Part shown: positions 8,401 through 17,142 of the stretch, one piece after another
How positions within the stretch are numbered: the first letter of the stretch is position 1
Layout of the letters: every line of letters starts with the position of its first letter
NCBI RefSeq assembly: GCF_903946935.1
Contig: NZ_CAJAXH010000141.1
Location: forward strand, 27,356-91,355
Source: an uncultured Thiodictyon sp.
GTDB taxonomy: Bacteria > Pseudomonadota > Gammaproteobacteria > Chromatiales > Chromatiaceae
DNA: 64,000 nucleotides
Direction: 5' to 3'
Position numbers and translations under genes: made by a program
Notes under the pieces: generated by a model
Databases searched by the model: none
What the model was told of the DNA's origin: nothing
What the model saw: only the letters and a program-made list of their open reading frames with translations

Positions 8401-9671
8401 CGACTGTCGGCGACCAGGTCGAGCCGGCCGCGGCGCACCTCCACCCCGGGTGGATCGGTGTCGCGCAGGCGGGTAATGAGGCACGGCTCCCCATCGACGG
8501 CGACCCGTCCCAGGGTCAAGGGCGCGGTGGCGCCGAGTCGCCAACTGCGGGTGAGTTGGCCGCCGATGCGGTCGCGCACGCTGAAGGCATCGCCGGTCAG
8601 ATCGAGCCACAGGTCGCGCTCCAGGGTGAGACGATCCGGGCCCGGGTCCGGGTTGCCGCGGCGCCGCTCGGCCAGCGTCAGCGTCTCCCCGGGCGCGAGG
8701 CGATAGGCGGGCAGGGCGGCCCAGTCCGCTGGGACGCCGGCTTGGCGCGGGTCCACCGCCGCCGGTCCGCGCAACTCGACCTGGCGCAGGTCGGGGTGGG
8801 CGGCGAAGGACCAGACCTCCAGCGCCGGCCAGGGGGCGGGCGCCGTGGCGCGGGTGAGGGTGCCGACCGCCCCGCCGACTTGGGCGTCCACGTTCACCAC
8901 CCAATGGCCGGGGCGCACCTGCACGCGCAACCCACCATCCCCGTCCAGCCGGGCGGGTAGGGGGCTGTCAACGCGCAGCGGGATGGTCCCCGGCAGCAGC
9001 ACCGGGCCGATCAGGACTTGGCGGGCACCCCCGGCCACGTCCAGTTCCAGCCGGGTGGTCACCTGGAGCGGCAGGTCGTCGTCGATCCGGCGGTAGACCT
9101 GGAGGGCGAGGCGGTCGCCTTCCAGTGCGTTGACCGCGGCGGGGTCGCCGAGCCATAGCCGTCCGTCCCGATCCAGGCGCGGAAAGGGCACCGCAGCCCC
9201 ATCCAGCACCAGTGAGAGCAGCCCGGTCTCCGCCGGCAGGGTCAAGCCATCAGGGGTGTCGGACCACTGAAAGCGCCCGGTCAAACGATGCGCGCCAGGG
9301 GTCAATTTAACCGACGGCGCCCCCTCGCGCAGGACCACCGGCAGTGGTCGGTCGCCATCGCGCACCTCCTGTGGCCAGTGCTCCGGGTCGCCTGGCAGCG
9401 GCGCCCAGGTCTCGGCGTCGGCCTCCCAATGCTGGCTGAAGGTCCCGCCCCGTGCATTCAGATCCAGTGCCAGTCGGCCCGGCCAGGCGCACAGCCGCTG
9501 CGCGGAGTCGGCCTGCACCGGGCAGGGGCGCTGGTCCTGCGGGTGCAGTACCCAGGGGACCCAGGGCGAGAGCTGCGGTGGGACCGCGGGCGCGGACGCG
9601 GCGACCGGGCCCACCAGCACGGCATATAGGATGAGGAGCGGATACAGGAATGCGCGCATGGTTAGGCTCAT
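5436..9671 (-). CDS. large envelope protein of unknown function, two similar halves
   Basis: A 1411-residue protein with a signal-peptide-like N terminus (MRAFLYPLLILYAVLVGPVA; the second ATG at 9659 is equally possible). The first 470 residues look extracytoplasmic and beta-rich. Hydrophobic segments follow at about 480-580, then about 703-727 and 762-780. A second extracytoplasmic stretch runs to about 1215, and four membrane segments lie near 1218-1235, 1247-1273, 1290-1310 and 1360-1377. LTPGAHRLTG near residue 121 and LPAGRHRLTLTG near 874 begin similar stretches, suggesting an ancient duplication. A Pro/Ala-rich linker lies near 640-680. I recognise no enzyme motif. It follows a CBS-domain gene by 20 bases, so the two may be cotranscribed. 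It is probably an inner-membrane protein with large periplasmic domains; function unknown. Confidence 0.75.
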   Translation of the reverse strand: MSLTMRAFLYPLLILYAVLVGPVAASAPAVPPQLSPWVPWVLHPQDQRPCPVQADSAQRLCAWPGRLALDLNARGGTFSQHWEADAETWAPLPGDPEHWPQEVRDGDRPLPVVLREGAPSVKLTPGAHRLTGRFQWSDTPDGLTLPAETGLLSLVLDGAAVPFPRLDRDGRLWLGDPAAVNALEGDRLALQVYRRIDDDLPLQVTTRLELDVAGGARQVLIGPVLLPGTIPLRVDSPLPARLDGDGGLRVQVRPGHWVVNVDAQVGGAVGTLTRATAPAPWPALEVWSFAAHPDLRQVELRGPAAVDPRQAGVPADWAALPAYRLAPGETLTLAERRRGNPDPGPDRLTLERDLWLDLTGDAFSVRDRIGGQLTRSWRLGATAPLTLGRVAVDGEPCLITRLRDTDPPGVEVRRGRLDLVADSRIAGASGNPRTIPAAGWGLQLDGSRAHLYLPPGWDLLAATGTDNRPDSWLGRWTLLDLFLVLILSFGVGRLWGTPWGLLAGLALLLTWQVPTAPRLVWVHLLAVAALLRLLPEHPTALALVRVRALLRWYRYLALLALVLIGLPFVAGQVRTGLYPHLERPAVGLGTNATALNRLAPPAAAPQPAVAERQFEAILRNEPMEEAATADDSAGSLTDNARARKSLARSAAPPAPAAPAPERPDPDAVIQSGAGIPDWQWNRFDLSWSGAIDPAEGAKLWLLSPGWNLLWSLLGALLAVILGLRVADLIGRPRPPSPAGAPESEPDSELAGQAASSRPASASLGLLLALILGAGGLLGPTPTQASDLPSVELLEELRTRLLAPPDCLPDCVDLADLALAAEPETLRLILTLDAAAPVATAVPGVSGGWRPTELDLDGAPFDGLRRDPNDRLLIALPAGRHRLTLTGPLPHRNQVEIPFPLHPRRLQATLDGWTLEGLDAAGLPGAQIRLVRVSTDVAAGRAALSQGALPALLRVERELRIGLDWRLATRVRRLSPAEFPVSVPVPLLPGESVQTPGLRVQDGRVLVSLAPDEIEAGWTSTLEPAPTLQLTAATDPQLNESWSLALSPRWHLEWTGPAPIHQITAADRWQPSWRPLPGETLALNLTQPAAVPGQTLTIDRVLLRETLGQRTNDSELRLDLRGGQGGLHPIRLPPGAEPTHLQVNGQDLPLPKAGAVLEIPLVPGQQSVLIQWRTPQAPGLLIKPQLPDLGSPAVNLNLTLRLPQDRWVLLTGGPRIGPVVVFWGVLLVLAGLSLALGRSHLTALKTHDWLLLGAGLALAEIWVLVLVAGWLLALGGRQRLYAATPRRRYNLVQVTLVVLTLAAGVGLVGAVSQGLLGAPAMQIVGNGSGDGVLNWYQDRTAGPLPPIWVMAVPMWVYRTLMLAWALWLAVSLLRWLRWGWAGFSQPVLWRPGPPRHPRDPGSTPAPTPGATE

Positions 9672-9691
9672 CGTGCGCGGCGTCGCTGCCG

Positions 9692-10570
9692 CTATGCGTC
9701 GCGCAACACCTTGACGATGTCATGGCGGGTGACGATGCCGACCGTCGCACCGTCGTCGTCGACCACCACCAGCCGGCGGGTCTGCGCGTGTTCCATGCGG
9801 CTGATCGCGGTGGGTAGCGACTCGGCGGCGGACACCGTATGCACCGGGTGGCTCATCACCTTGGTGAGCTTGGTCGTGGCGAAATCGATCTCCTCGTCAC
9901 CGAGTCGCACCAGATCGCGTTCGGTGAGGATGCCGATCGGGTGGCCGTGACGCTCGACCACCACGCAGCCCAGGTGCTGACCGGCCATGAGCCGCACCGC
10001 ATCCCGGACCAGTGAATCCTCGGGCAGGCCCACCGCCCCTTGGGTCATGACCGCACCTACATCCCGCGCCGCCAGCAGGTCCGCGGCCGCGAGGTGGTGG
10101 ATGAAGTCCGCCTCGCTGACGATTCCGGCCAGCCGGCCCGCCTGGTCGGTGACGATGAGATGCCGCACCCCGTGGGTGTTGATCAGTTGATAGGCTTGGC
10201 GAAATCCCATGTCGGCCGGCGCGGTGATGGGGGGGCTGCCCATGGCCTCGCTGACCGGCACGACATCCGCGTCCCGATGGGATGAGGCGAAGCGCACCGC
10301 ATCGCGTTCGGTGAAGATACCCACCGGGCGGTCGGCGTCCACCACCACCAGTGCGCTGATGCGCTCGCCGCGCATCACCGTCCGCGCCCAGTGGACCGAA
10401 TAGTCCGCCGGGACGGTGGTGACCTGGACCGTCATGATGTCGGCCAGGGTCATGGACGCGCGGTCGCTGCCGTCAGGGTGGTCGGGTTGGCGATCCGTCG
10501 GATCGGCGGGGGGCAGCGGCGGCATCAGCGGGGGGACCGTCGCACCGATCTCATGCGCAGAGGCGATCAA
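9692..10570 (-). CDS. four-CBS-domain protein
   Basis: A 292-residue soluble protein made almost entirely of CBS motifs in two pairs. The units begin near MTLADIMTVQVTTVPAD, VSEAMGSPPITAPAD, VGAVMTQGAVGLPED and LTKVMSHPVHTVSAAE. Each ends in a characteristic element such as VGIFTERDAVRFA or IGILTERDLVRL. CBS pairs usually bind adenosine nucleotides or S-adenosylmethionine and act as regulatory modules. No catalytic or output domain is attached. The TTG start at 10570 is chosen because GGGAG lies 9 bases upstream; an ATG at 10525 and one just before the first CBS motif (10453) are alternatives. The gene lies 20 bases before the large envelope-protein gene and diverges from pilT. Confidence 0.85.
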   Translation of the reverse strand: MIASAHEIGATVPPLMPPLPPADPTDRQPDHPDGSDRASMTLADIMTVQVTTVPADYSVHWARTVMRGERISALVVVDADRPVGIFTERDAVRFASSHRDADVVPVSEAMGSPPITAPADMGFRQAYQLINTHGVRHLIVTDQAGRLAGIVSEADFIHHLAAADLLAARDVGAVMTQGAVGLPEDSLVRDAVRLMAGQHLGCVVVERHGHPIGILTERDLVRLGDEEIDFATTKLTKVMSHPVHTVSAAESLPTAISRMEHAQTRRLVVVDDDGATVGIVTRHDIVKVLRDA

Positions 10571-10780
10571 ATTGATGTACTCCCAAGTCTATTTTCATTA
10601 CAGGGCGCCAGCTTAGAGGGCCACGATAGCCGCGCCCGGCAGGTCAGTCAAGGGCAGCGATGCGGACCTGCCAGCGTTGGTCGGCGGTTTCGGGTTATGC
10701 TTGGCGCATTGGACCACGGCGGGTGCGTCGGACGGCGCATCACCTGGACCCGTGGGCCGCGGATCGAACCGGAGTTAGCC

Positions 10781-11836
10781 GTGGACATTGCAGAACTACT
10801 CGCCTTCAGCGTCAAGAACAAAGCCTCCGACCTGCACCTCTCCGCCGGTCTGCCGCCGATGATCCGGGTGGACGGGGACATGCGCCGGATCAATGTCCCG
10901 GCCTTGGAGCACCGGACCGTGCATTCGCTGGTCTACGACATCATGAACGACAAGCAGCGCAAGGACTACGAAGAGTTCATGGAGACCGACTTCTCGTTCG
11001 AGATCCCCGGCGTGGCGCGCTTCCGCGTCAACGCCTTCAACCAGAAACGGGGCGCCGCGGCGGTGTTCCGCACCATCCCGTCTAAGGTGTTGAGCCTGGA
11101 GGACCTGAACGCCCCAGCGATCTTTAGGGACATCGTCAACGTCCCGCGCGGCCTGGTGCTGATCACTGGACCCACCGGCTCCGGTAAATCCACCACGCTG
11201 GCGGCCATGATCGACTACTTGAATGACAACAAGTACGAACACATCCTGACGATTGAGGACCCGATCGAGTTCGTCCATAACAGCAAGAAATGTCTGATCA
11301 ACCAGCGCGAGGTCCATCGCGACACCCTGGGTTTCAGCGAAGCGTTGCGCTCGGCGTTGCGTGAGGACCCGGACATCATCCTGGTGGGTGAGATGCGCGA
11401 TCTGGAGACCATTCGGCTCGCCATGACGGCGGCGGAGACCGGCCATCTGGTCTTCGGTACCCTGCACACCACCTCCGCGGCCAAGACCATTGACCGTATC
11501 ATCGACGTCTTCCCCGCCGCCGAGAAGGAAATGGTGCGCTCCATGCTCTCTGAGTCGTTGCGCTCGGTCGTGGCCCAAACTTTGCTTAAGAAAATCGGCG
11601 GCGGGCGTATCGCCGCCCACGAGATCCTGATCGGCACCCCCGCGATCCGTAACCTGATCCGCGAGGCGAAGATCGCGCAGATGTATTCGGCCATACAGAC
11701 CGGTCAGGCCCATGGTATGCAGACCCTTGACCAGAACCTCAAGGAGTTGATGAAAAAGGGGCTGATCACCCGCTCAGATGCCCGCAGCAAGGCGCAAAAT
11801 AAAGATGATTTTCAGGGTAGAGACGATGCGAAATAG
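10781..11836 (+). CDS. pilT: type IV pilus retraction ATPase PilT
   Basis: A 351-residue secretion ATPase of the PilT family. The GTG at 10781 is chosen because GGAG lies 6 bases upstream and the protein then starts with the family-like VDIAELLAFSVKNKASDLHL. Visible elements are Walker A GPTGSGKST (residues 130-138), the Asp/Glu region EDPIEF, Walker B-like DPDIILVGEMRD and the His-box segment GHLVFGTLHTTSA. The C-terminal half (ALRSALREDPD through MVRSMLSESLRSVVAQ) is typical. The length and HMQTLDQNLKEL-like tail (here HGMQTLDQNLKEL) fit PilT; the paralogue PilU is the main alternative. It powers pilus disassembly, fitting the Pil-Chp genes 6 kb away. It stands alone, divergent from the CBS gene. 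Confidence 0.9.
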   Translation: MDIAELLAFSVKNKASDLHLSAGLPPMIRVDGDMRRINVPALEHRTVHSLVYDIMNDKQRKDYEEFMETDFSFEIPGVARFRVNAFNQKRGAAAVFRTIPSKVLSLEDLNAPAIFRDIVNVPRGLVLITGPTGSGKSTTLAAMIDYLNDNKYEHILTIEDPIEFVHNSKKCLINQREVHRDTLGFSEALRSALREDPDIILVGEMRDLETIRLAMTAAETGHLVFGTLHTTSAAKTIDRIIDVFPAAEKEMVRSMLSESLRSVVAQTLLKKIGGGRIAAHEILIGTPAIRNLIREAKIAQMYSAIQTGQAHGMQTLDQNLKELMKKGLITRSDARSKAQNKDDFQGRDDAK

Positions 11837-11880
11837 CTATTCGGCCTCCTCCGCCTGCTGATTCGGCCTTCCGAACGACA

Positions 11881-12018
11881 CATTATGACACCCAGCATGT
11901 CACCACCGATCATCCGCGCATGAGCGCGGCCGAGTGGATCGGTATTTATCGCGAGGCATGGGATAGCTATTACAGCCCGGCGCACCTGGCCACCGTGCTG
12001 CCCCGCTGCCGCCCTTAG
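11881..12018 (+). pseudogene. C-terminal remnant of a B12-binding/radical-SAM protein (COG1032 type)
   Basis: The reading frame ending at the TAG at 12016-12018 encodes HYDTQHVTTDHPRMSAAEW, then IYREAWDSYYSPAHLATVL. This closely resembles the conserved tail of large radical-SAM proteins with a B12-binding domain, in which a TxHPxMSxxEW motif precedes a WxxYYxPxH segment. No CxxxCxxC cluster motif or other part of such a protein lies upstream, where pilT ends at 11836. This is therefore a leftover of a deleted gene rather than a functional one. The in-frame ATG at 11920 would give only about 32 residues. The specific subfamily cannot be told. Confidence 0.55.
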
Positions 12019-12100
12019 GAGCCCCCGGCCGCGACGAATATCACCCGTGGGCTTTTGGGGTGGTGGCCCAGGGGCGCTTCACTGGAAGTGGGGCTTCTAG

Positions 12101-12214
12101 CAGCCTGTCGGACTTGATGGCGTAACCGATTGATTAAACAGGAAAACGACTTTTTGGCGCAAAAGAGGAAACTCTTTGTATTCAATCGGTTGCATCACTA
12201 AGTCCGACAGCCTG
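12101..12214. mobile_element. 114-bp MITE-like element with CTAG flanks
   Basis: The left end CAGCCTGTCGGACTT and the right end AAGTCCGACAGCCTG are inverted copies, identical at 14 of 15 positions. After a small offset the inverted match continues with AACCGATTGA (12126-12135) against TCAATCGGTT (12182-12191). The centre is AT-rich and non-coding. Both ends abut CTAG (12097-12100 and 12215-12218), either a 4-base target duplication or part of the inverted repeat, since CTAG is self-complementary. No transposase is encoded, so it would need to be mobilised in trans by an IS sharing these ends. The parent IS family is not assigned. Confidence 0.7.
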
Positions 12215-12218
12215 CTAG

Positions 12219-12744
12219 GATCGCGCCTCGATCATCGTTTTGGCCACTGAGTCATGGGGCGCTTTGATCTCGTGCCCAAAATTCGCTTGGCATGCGGTTC
12301 GGGAAGCTCAACAAGCTCCCCCAGACCACCCATCGTCCCGAGGACGAACTGATGGCGGCCGTCTTTCGCGTCAGCTTCCATCGCTTCCTGGCGCCGGGCG
12401 TGTCGGGAAAGCGCGCGGGATGCCGTCGACAGATCATCGGTCTCTTCCAAACGCAGCAGGTCGTGCGCCGCTATCCAAGTCGCCGCGGATTCCGGCGGGA
12501 GGGGGCGGGCCGCGGTGGGTCCTTGTCTAAGGTTGACCGTCGTCGCGTAAGTTGATATCCACACAGCGCCGACCGGAGCGGTGCAAGGACAAATCTTGGT
12601 GCCTTACCCGTGTCGGGGTCCTGGCGGTGTCGTGCTTCCGCCCCCCCGCCGCGCAACGCCACAATTGAGTTTGCGGCCCGCGCCGTCTATCCTTGCGCGT
12701 TGCGCTTTTTTGCGTGCCCGAATTTTTGTGAACGAGGTGGCGTC
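12219..12744. other. 526-bp region before leuC without a confident gene
   Basis: Several short open frames cross here on both strands (for example minus 12232-12564, 110 codons), but none has a ribosome site, a recognisable domain or family-like sequence. It may hold decayed coding DNA, given the gene remnant and MITE-like element just upstream. The last 80 bases contain the putative leu promoter. After the promoter comes a short GCGC-GTT-GCGC hairpin followed by six T residues (12695-12711), too small to call an attenuator. Confidence 0.4.
12665..12693 (+). promoter_or_regulatory. putative sigma-70 promoter of leuCDB
   Basis: TTGAGT at 12665-12670 and TATCCT at 12688-12693 are separated by 17 bases, the optimal spacing. 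Each hexamer matches four of six consensus positions. The site lies about 50 bases before the leuC ATG and is the only good candidate in the region. Assignment is by pattern alone. Confidence 0.35.
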
Positions 12745-14148
12745 ATGGGTGCCCGAACCCTCTACGACAAACTCTGGGACGATCACGTGGTGCGGGTGGA
12801 CGAGGACGGTACGGCGCTCCTCTACATCGACCGGCAACTGATCCACGAGGTAACCTCCCCCCAGGCCTTCGAGGGCCTGCGCCTCACGGGGCGTGCCCCG
12901 TGGCGATTGGCGGCGAACCTGGCGGTACCGGACCACAATGTCCCGACCACGAACCTGGCCGCGGGAATCACCGATCCCGTCGCGCGCCTGCAAGTGGAGA
13001 CCCTGGGTGAGAACTGCCGGACCTTCGGCATCACCGAGTTCTCGATGGGCGATCCGCGCCAGGGGATCTGCCATGTGATCGGCCCGGAGCAGGGCTTTAC
13101 CCTGCCCGGCAGCACGCTGGTGTGCGGCGACTCACACACCGCGACCCACGGGGCCTTCGGGGCGCTGGCCTTCGGCATCGGCACCTCGGAGGTCGAGCAT
13201 GTGCTTGCCACCCAGTGCCTGCTTCAGCGCAAGTCCAAGGCCATGCTGATCAGCGTCGACGGCGCGGTCGGCCCCGGCGTGACCGCCAAGGACATCGTGC
13301 TCGCCATCATCGGTGAGATCGGTACCGCTGGCGGCACCGGCCATGTGATCGAGTTCGGCGGCGAGGCGATCCAGGCACTCTCCATGGAAGGGCGCATGAC
13401 CGTCTGCAACATGGCCATCGAGGCCGGCGCCCGCGCCGGGCTGGTGGCGGTGGACGAGAAGACGATCGATTACATGCGTGGTCGGTACTTCGCCCCCAAG
13501 GGCGATCTGTTCGACCAGGCGGCGGCCAACTGGCGCTCCCTCACGACCGATCCGGGGGCCAGTTTCGACCAGGTGGTGCACCTCAAGGCGGCGGACATCA
13601 AGCCGCAGGTGACTTGGGGGACCTCGCCCGAGATGGTGCTGCCGATCGACGGGCGGGTGCCGGACCCGGACGCCGAGTTGGACGCGACCAAGGCCGACGG
13701 TATCCGTCGCGCACTCGCTTACATGGGGCTCGCGGCTGGCACGCCGGTCACCGCGATCCGTCCGGACAAGGTGTTCATCGGCTCCTGCACCAATTCGCGC
13801 ATCGAGGACCTGCGCGCCGCGGCGGCCGTGGTCGAGGGTCGCCATGTGGCCCCGAGCATCACGCTGGCGCTGGTGGTCCCGGGCTCCGGTCTGGTCAAGA
13901 CGCAGGCGGAGGCCGAAGGGCTGGACCGCATCTTTACCGCTGCGGGTTTCGAGTGGCGCGAGCCCGGTTGTTCGATGTGCCTGGCGATGAACGCGGATCG
14001 CCTGGAGCCCCAGGAGCGTTGCGCCTCCACCTCCAACCGCAATTTCGAGGGCCGGCAGGGCCAGGGTGGGCGCACCCACCTGGTGAGCCCGGCGATGGCC
14101 GCCGCCGCCGCGGTGACCGGTCATTTTGTCGACGTGAGGACGCTGTAG
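12745..14148 (+). CDS. leuC: 3-isopropylmalate dehydratase large subunit LeuC
   Basis: A 467-residue aconitase-family subunit. With LeuD it isomerises 2-isopropylmalate to 3-isopropylmalate in leucine synthesis, using a [4Fe-4S] cluster. The cluster cysteines sit in [13 protein letters not shown] and in CSMCLAMN, and the substrate-region motif [20 protein letters not shown] is intact. The ATG at 12745 is preceded by GAGG about 7 bases upstream and gives the family N terminus [15 protein letters not shown]. It heads a leuC-leuD-leuB run; leuD begins on the base after its stop codon, so the subunits are likely coupled. Length is normal. Confidence 0.97.
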   Translation: MGARTLYDKLWDDHVVRVDEDGTALLYIDRQLIHEVTSPQAFEGLRLTGRAPWRLAANLAVPDHNVPTTNLAAGITDPVARLQVETLGENCRTFGITEFSMGDPRQGICHVIGPEQGFTLPGSTLVCGDSHTATHGAFGALAFGIGTSEVEHVLATQCLLQRKSKAMLISVDGAVGPGVTAKDIVLAIIGEIGTAGGTGHVIEFGGEAIQALSMEGRMTVCNMAIEAGARAGLVAVDEKTIDYMRGRYFAPKGDLFDQAAANWRSLTTDPGASFDQVVHLKAADIKPQVTWGTSPEMVLPIDGRVPDPDAELDATKADGIRRALAYMGLAAGTPVTAIRPDKVFIGSCTNSRIEDLRAAAAVVEGRHVAPSITLALVVPGSGLVKTQAEAEGLDRIFTAAGFEWREPGCSMCLAMNADRLEPQERCASTSNRNFEGRQGQGGRTHLVSPAMAAAAAVTGHFVDVRTL

Positions 14149-14781
14149 ATGGAGCCGTTCAAGAACTTCACCGGGGTCGTGGTGCCGCTCGATCGGGCCA
14201 ATGTCGACACCGACGCCATCATCCCCAAGCAGTTTCTCAAGAGCATCAAGCGCAGCGGCTTCGGGCCCTATCTCTTTGACGAATGGCGGTATCTGGACCA
14301 TGGCGAGCCCGAGATGGACTGCACCGGCCGGCCGCTCAATCCGGCCTTCGTGCTCAACGACCCGCGCTATGTCGGTGCCGAGGTCTTGCTGGCGCGGGAG
14401 AACTTCGGCTGCGGGTCCTCGCGCGAGCATGCCCCCTGGGCGCTGGCGGATTTCGGCATCCGGGTGATCGTCGCCCCGAGTTATGCCGATATCTTTTTCA
14501 ACAACTGCTTCAAGAACGGCATCCTGCCGATCGTGCTGGAGGCGGCGACCGTCGATCGGCTGTTCACCCATGCGCACCGGTCCGAGGCCCTGCACCTGAG
14601 CGTGGACCTGCCGGCCCAGACCCTGGCGTTCGACGGACAGACCGTCCACTTCACCGTGGACGCCTTCCGCAAACACTGCCTGCTCGAGGGCCTGGACGAT
14701 ATCGGCCTGACCCTCCAGCATACCGACAGCATCCGCGCCTTTGAGGCGCAACGCCGAGTCGCGGCACCCTGGCAGTTCTGA
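14149..14781 (+). CDS. leuD: 3-isopropylmalate dehydratase small subunit LeuD
   Basis: A 210-residue partner of LeuC with the swivelling-domain signatures of the family: [16 protein letters not shown] near the N terminus and [15 protein letters not shown] in the middle. Its ATG directly follows the leuC TAG. The C-terminal region ([17 protein letters not shown]) is complete and the length is typical of the proteobacterial enzyme. The LeuCD heterodimer acts in the cytoplasm in leucine synthesis. leuB follows after 15 bases. Confidence 0.97.
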   Translation: MEPFKNFTGVVVPLDRANVDTDAIIPKQFLKSIKRSGFGPYLFDEWRYLDHGEPEMDCTGRPLNPAFVLNDPRYVGAEVLLARENFGCGSSREHAPWALADFGIRVIVAPSYADIFFNNCFKNGILPIVLEAATVDRLFTHAHRSEALHLSVDLPAQTLAFDGQTVHFTVDAFRKHCLLEGLDDIGLTLQHTDSIRAFEAQRRVAAPWQF

Positions 14782-14796
14782 TCGGAGATAACACAA

Positions 14797-15870
14797 GTGT
14801 CGAAGAAGGTTTTGGTACTCCCGGGTGACGGTATCGGCCCGGAGATCGTCGGCGAGGCGGTCAAGCTGCTCGACGCGCTGAATGCGAGCGGCGCGGTGTC
14901 GATCGAGCTCGAGCATGGGCTGGTGGGCGGGGTGGCCTACGACGAGACCGGCGACCCGTTGCCGGCGCAGACCCTGGAGGCCGCCCGCGCCGCCGATGCC
15001 GTCCTGCTCGGTGCCGTCGGTGGGCCCAAGTGGGAACCACTGCACATCTCCAAGCGCCCGGAACGGGGACTATTGGGTCTGCGCGCTGGCCTGGGGCTGT
15101 TTGCCAACCTGCGCCCGGCGATCCTCTATCCGCAGTTGGCCGGGGCCTCGACCCTCAAGCCGGAGGTGGTCTCGGGGCTCGACATCCTGATCGTGCGCGA
15201 ATTGACCGGCGACATCTATTTCGGCCAGCCGCGCGGGATCGAGACCCTGCCCTCCGGCGAGCGGCGCGGCACCAACACCATGGTCTACACCGAGTCCGAG
15301 GTGGAGCGCATCTGTCGCGTGGCCTTCGATCTGGCCATGAAGCGCCATCGCAAGGTGTGTTCGGTGGACAAGGCGAATGTACTGGAGTGTACGGAGCTGT
15401 GGCGTGAGGTGGCGACCAAGGTCGGTGCCGATTATCCGGAGGTGGCGTTGAGCCACATGTATGTGGACAACGCGGCCATGCAACTGGTGCGCGCGCCCAA
15501 GCAGTTCGACGTGATGGTGACGGGCAACCTGTTTGGTGACATCCTCTCGGACTGCGCCTCCCAGCTCACCGGCTCCATCGGCATGTTGCCCTCGGCCTCG
15601 CTGAACGCCGCGGGTCAAGGGATGTACGAGCCGATTCATGGCTCGGCCCCCGATATCGCCGGCAAGGGCGTGGCCAACCCGCTCGCGACCCTGCTGTCGG
15701 TGGCGATGATGCTGCGCTACTCGCTGGGTGCCCCAGCGGTGGCCGACCGGATCGAGGCGGCGGTGTCGCGCGTGCTCGACCAGGGTCTGCGCACCCCGGA
15801 CATCATGTCCGAGGGGATGCAGCGGGTGGGGACGGTCGCGATGGGCGAGGCGGTGGTGGCAGCCCTGTAG
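14797..15870 (+). CDS. leuB: 3-isopropylmalate dehydrogenase LeuB
   Basis: A 357-residue NAD-dependent dehydrogenase that oxidises 3-isopropylmalate, the third leucine-specific step. It begins at a GTG (14797) preceded by CGGAGATA, giving [20 protein letters not shown]. Family signatures include VGGPKWE, the substrate arginine region [28 protein letters not shown] and [19 protein letters not shown]. Length is normal. It closes the leuCDB operon; asd follows after 70 bases and may be read from the same transcript. Confidence 0.97.
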   Translation: MSKKVLVLPGDGIGPEIVGEAVKLLDALNASGAVSIELEHGLVGGVAYDETGDPLPAQTLEAARAADAVLLGAVGGPKWEPLHISKRPERGLLGLRAGLGLFANLRPAILYPQLAGASTLKPEVVSGLDILIVRELTGDIYFGQPRGIETLPSGERRGTNTMVYTESEVERICRVAFDLAMKRHRKVCSVDKANVLECTELWREVATKVGADYPEVALSHMYVDNAAMQLVRAPKQFDVMVTGNLFGDILSDCASQLTGSIGMLPSASLNAAGQGMYEPIHGSAPDIAGKGVANPLATLLSVAMMLRYSLGAPAVADRIEAAVSRVLDQGLRTPDIMSEGMQRVGTVAMGEAVVAAL

Positions 15871-15940
15871 CGGTGGTCGGCGGTCGGTTCGCACTGACCG
15901 CCGATATCACAACTTGAAGTATCTGTGCGGATTTTATTCA

Positions 15941-17056
15941 ATGAAGCGTGTCGGGTTTGTCGGTTGGCGGGGGATGGTGGGCTCGGTCCTCATGGAGCGT
16001 ATGCGCGCGGAGGATGACTTTGCGCACATCCCGGAGTCCGTCTTTTTCACCACCTCTCAGGCCGGGCAGCCCGGGCCGGATGTGGGGTGCGGTAGTCGGT
16101 CCTTGGGTGATGCCGGAGACCTCTCGGCGCTGGGCGCGTGTGACGTCATCGTCACCTGCCAGGGTGGCGACTACACGAAAGACGTCTACCCGCGGCTGCG
16201 CACTGCCGGCTGGAACGGCTACTGGATCGATGCCGCCTCCGCCCGGCGCATGGAGCCCGATGCCACCATCATCCTGGACCCGGTCAACCGGGCGGTGATC
16301 GATGGCGCCTTGGCGGCCGGGCGGCGCGACTTCATCGGCGGCAACTGCACCGTCAGTCTGATGCTGATGGCCATCGGCGGTCTCTTTCAGGCCGGGGTGG
16401 TCGAGTGGGTCAGTGCCATGACCTATCAGGCCGCCTCCGGGGCCGGGGCCAAGCAGATGCGGGAGTTGCTGGAGCAGATGGGGGCGCTGTACGGCGCCGT
16501 TGCCCCGCAGCTTGCCGATCCGGCGTCCGCCATCCTGGAAATCGATCGGGCCGTCACCGCCACCCTGCGTGGGGGCGATTTCCCCATGGCGAATTTCGGG
16601 GTACCCTTGGCCGGGAGTCTGATCCCCTGGATCGACACCGAACTGCCCAACGGCCAGAGCCGGGAAGAGTGGAAGGGGCAGGCCGAGACCAACAAGATCA
16701 TGGGTCGCAGCGCCGATCCCATCCCCGTCGACGGATTGTGCGTGCGGGTGGGGGCGATGCGTTGCCACAGTCAGGGCTTGACGATCAAACTGAACCAGGA
16801 CCTGTCCGTGGCCGACGCCGAGCGCCTGATCGCCGGTGCCAACGACTGGGTGCAGGTGGTTCCGAATGAGCGTGTACGCAGCAGCGCCGAGCTGTCACCG
16901 GCGGCGGTGACCGGGCGCTTGGAGGTGCCGGTGGGGCGCCTGCGCAAGATGAATCTGGGCGACCGCTATCTGGCCGCCTTCACCGTTGGGGATCAGTTGT
17001 TGTGGGGTGCGGCCGAACCGCTGCGGCGGATGCTGCGCATTCTGCTCGAACATTAA
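15941..17056 (+). CDS. asd: aspartate-semialdehyde dehydrogenase Asd
   Basis: A 371-residue enzyme making aspartate semialdehyde, the branch point to lysine/diaminopimelate, threonine and methionine. It has the N-terminal nucleotide motif [15 protein letters not shown], the catalytic cysteine in [15 protein letters not shown], the [15 protein letters not shown] segment and the [17 protein letters not shown] region with the active-site His. Its length is that of the Gram-negative (E. coli-like) form. The ATG at 15941 was chosen because it begins the conserved fold; a longer open frame upstream overlaps leuB. It lies between leuB and fimV, a frequent arrangement in Gammaproteobacteria. Confidence 0.96.
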   Translation: MKRVGFVGWRGMVGSVLMERMRAEDDFAHIPESVFFTTSQAGQPGPDVGCGSRSLGDAGDLSALGACDVIVTCQGGDYTKDVYPRLRTAGWNGYWIDAASARRMEPDATIILDPVNRAVIDGALAAGRRDFIGGNCTVSLMLMAIGGLFQAGVVEWVSAMTYQAASGAGAKQMRELLEQMGALYGAVAPQLADPASAILEIDRAVTATLRGGDFPMANFGVPLAGSLIPWIDTELPNGQSREEWKGQAETNKIMGRSADPIPVDGLCVRVGAMRCHSQGLTIKLNQDLSVADAERLIAGANDWVQVVPNERVRSSAELSPAAVTGRLEVPVGRLRKMNLGDRYLAAFTVGDQLLWGAAEPLRRMLRILLEH

Positions 17057-17142
17057 GTCCCGCCAGATCCGGCCCTGCCCTTGGTGAGGGGCGCGGATTC
17101 AGATATAGTTCCAAGTCGGTCATGGGGAAAAGAGGGCGGGGG

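Noticed and set aside
10796..11713. 305-codon minus-strand frame opposite pilT
   Set aside because: It is the shadow of an unmistakable ATPase with Walker motifs.
12232..12564. 110-codon minus-strand frame near the MITE-like element
   Set aside because: No ribosome site, motif or similarity to transposases that I can recognise; other frames are open too.
13132..15045. 637-codon open frame on the minus strand opposite leuC, leuD and leuB
   Set aside because: The plus strand carries three unmistakable leucine genes; the antisense frame has no recognisable motif and spans gene boundaries.
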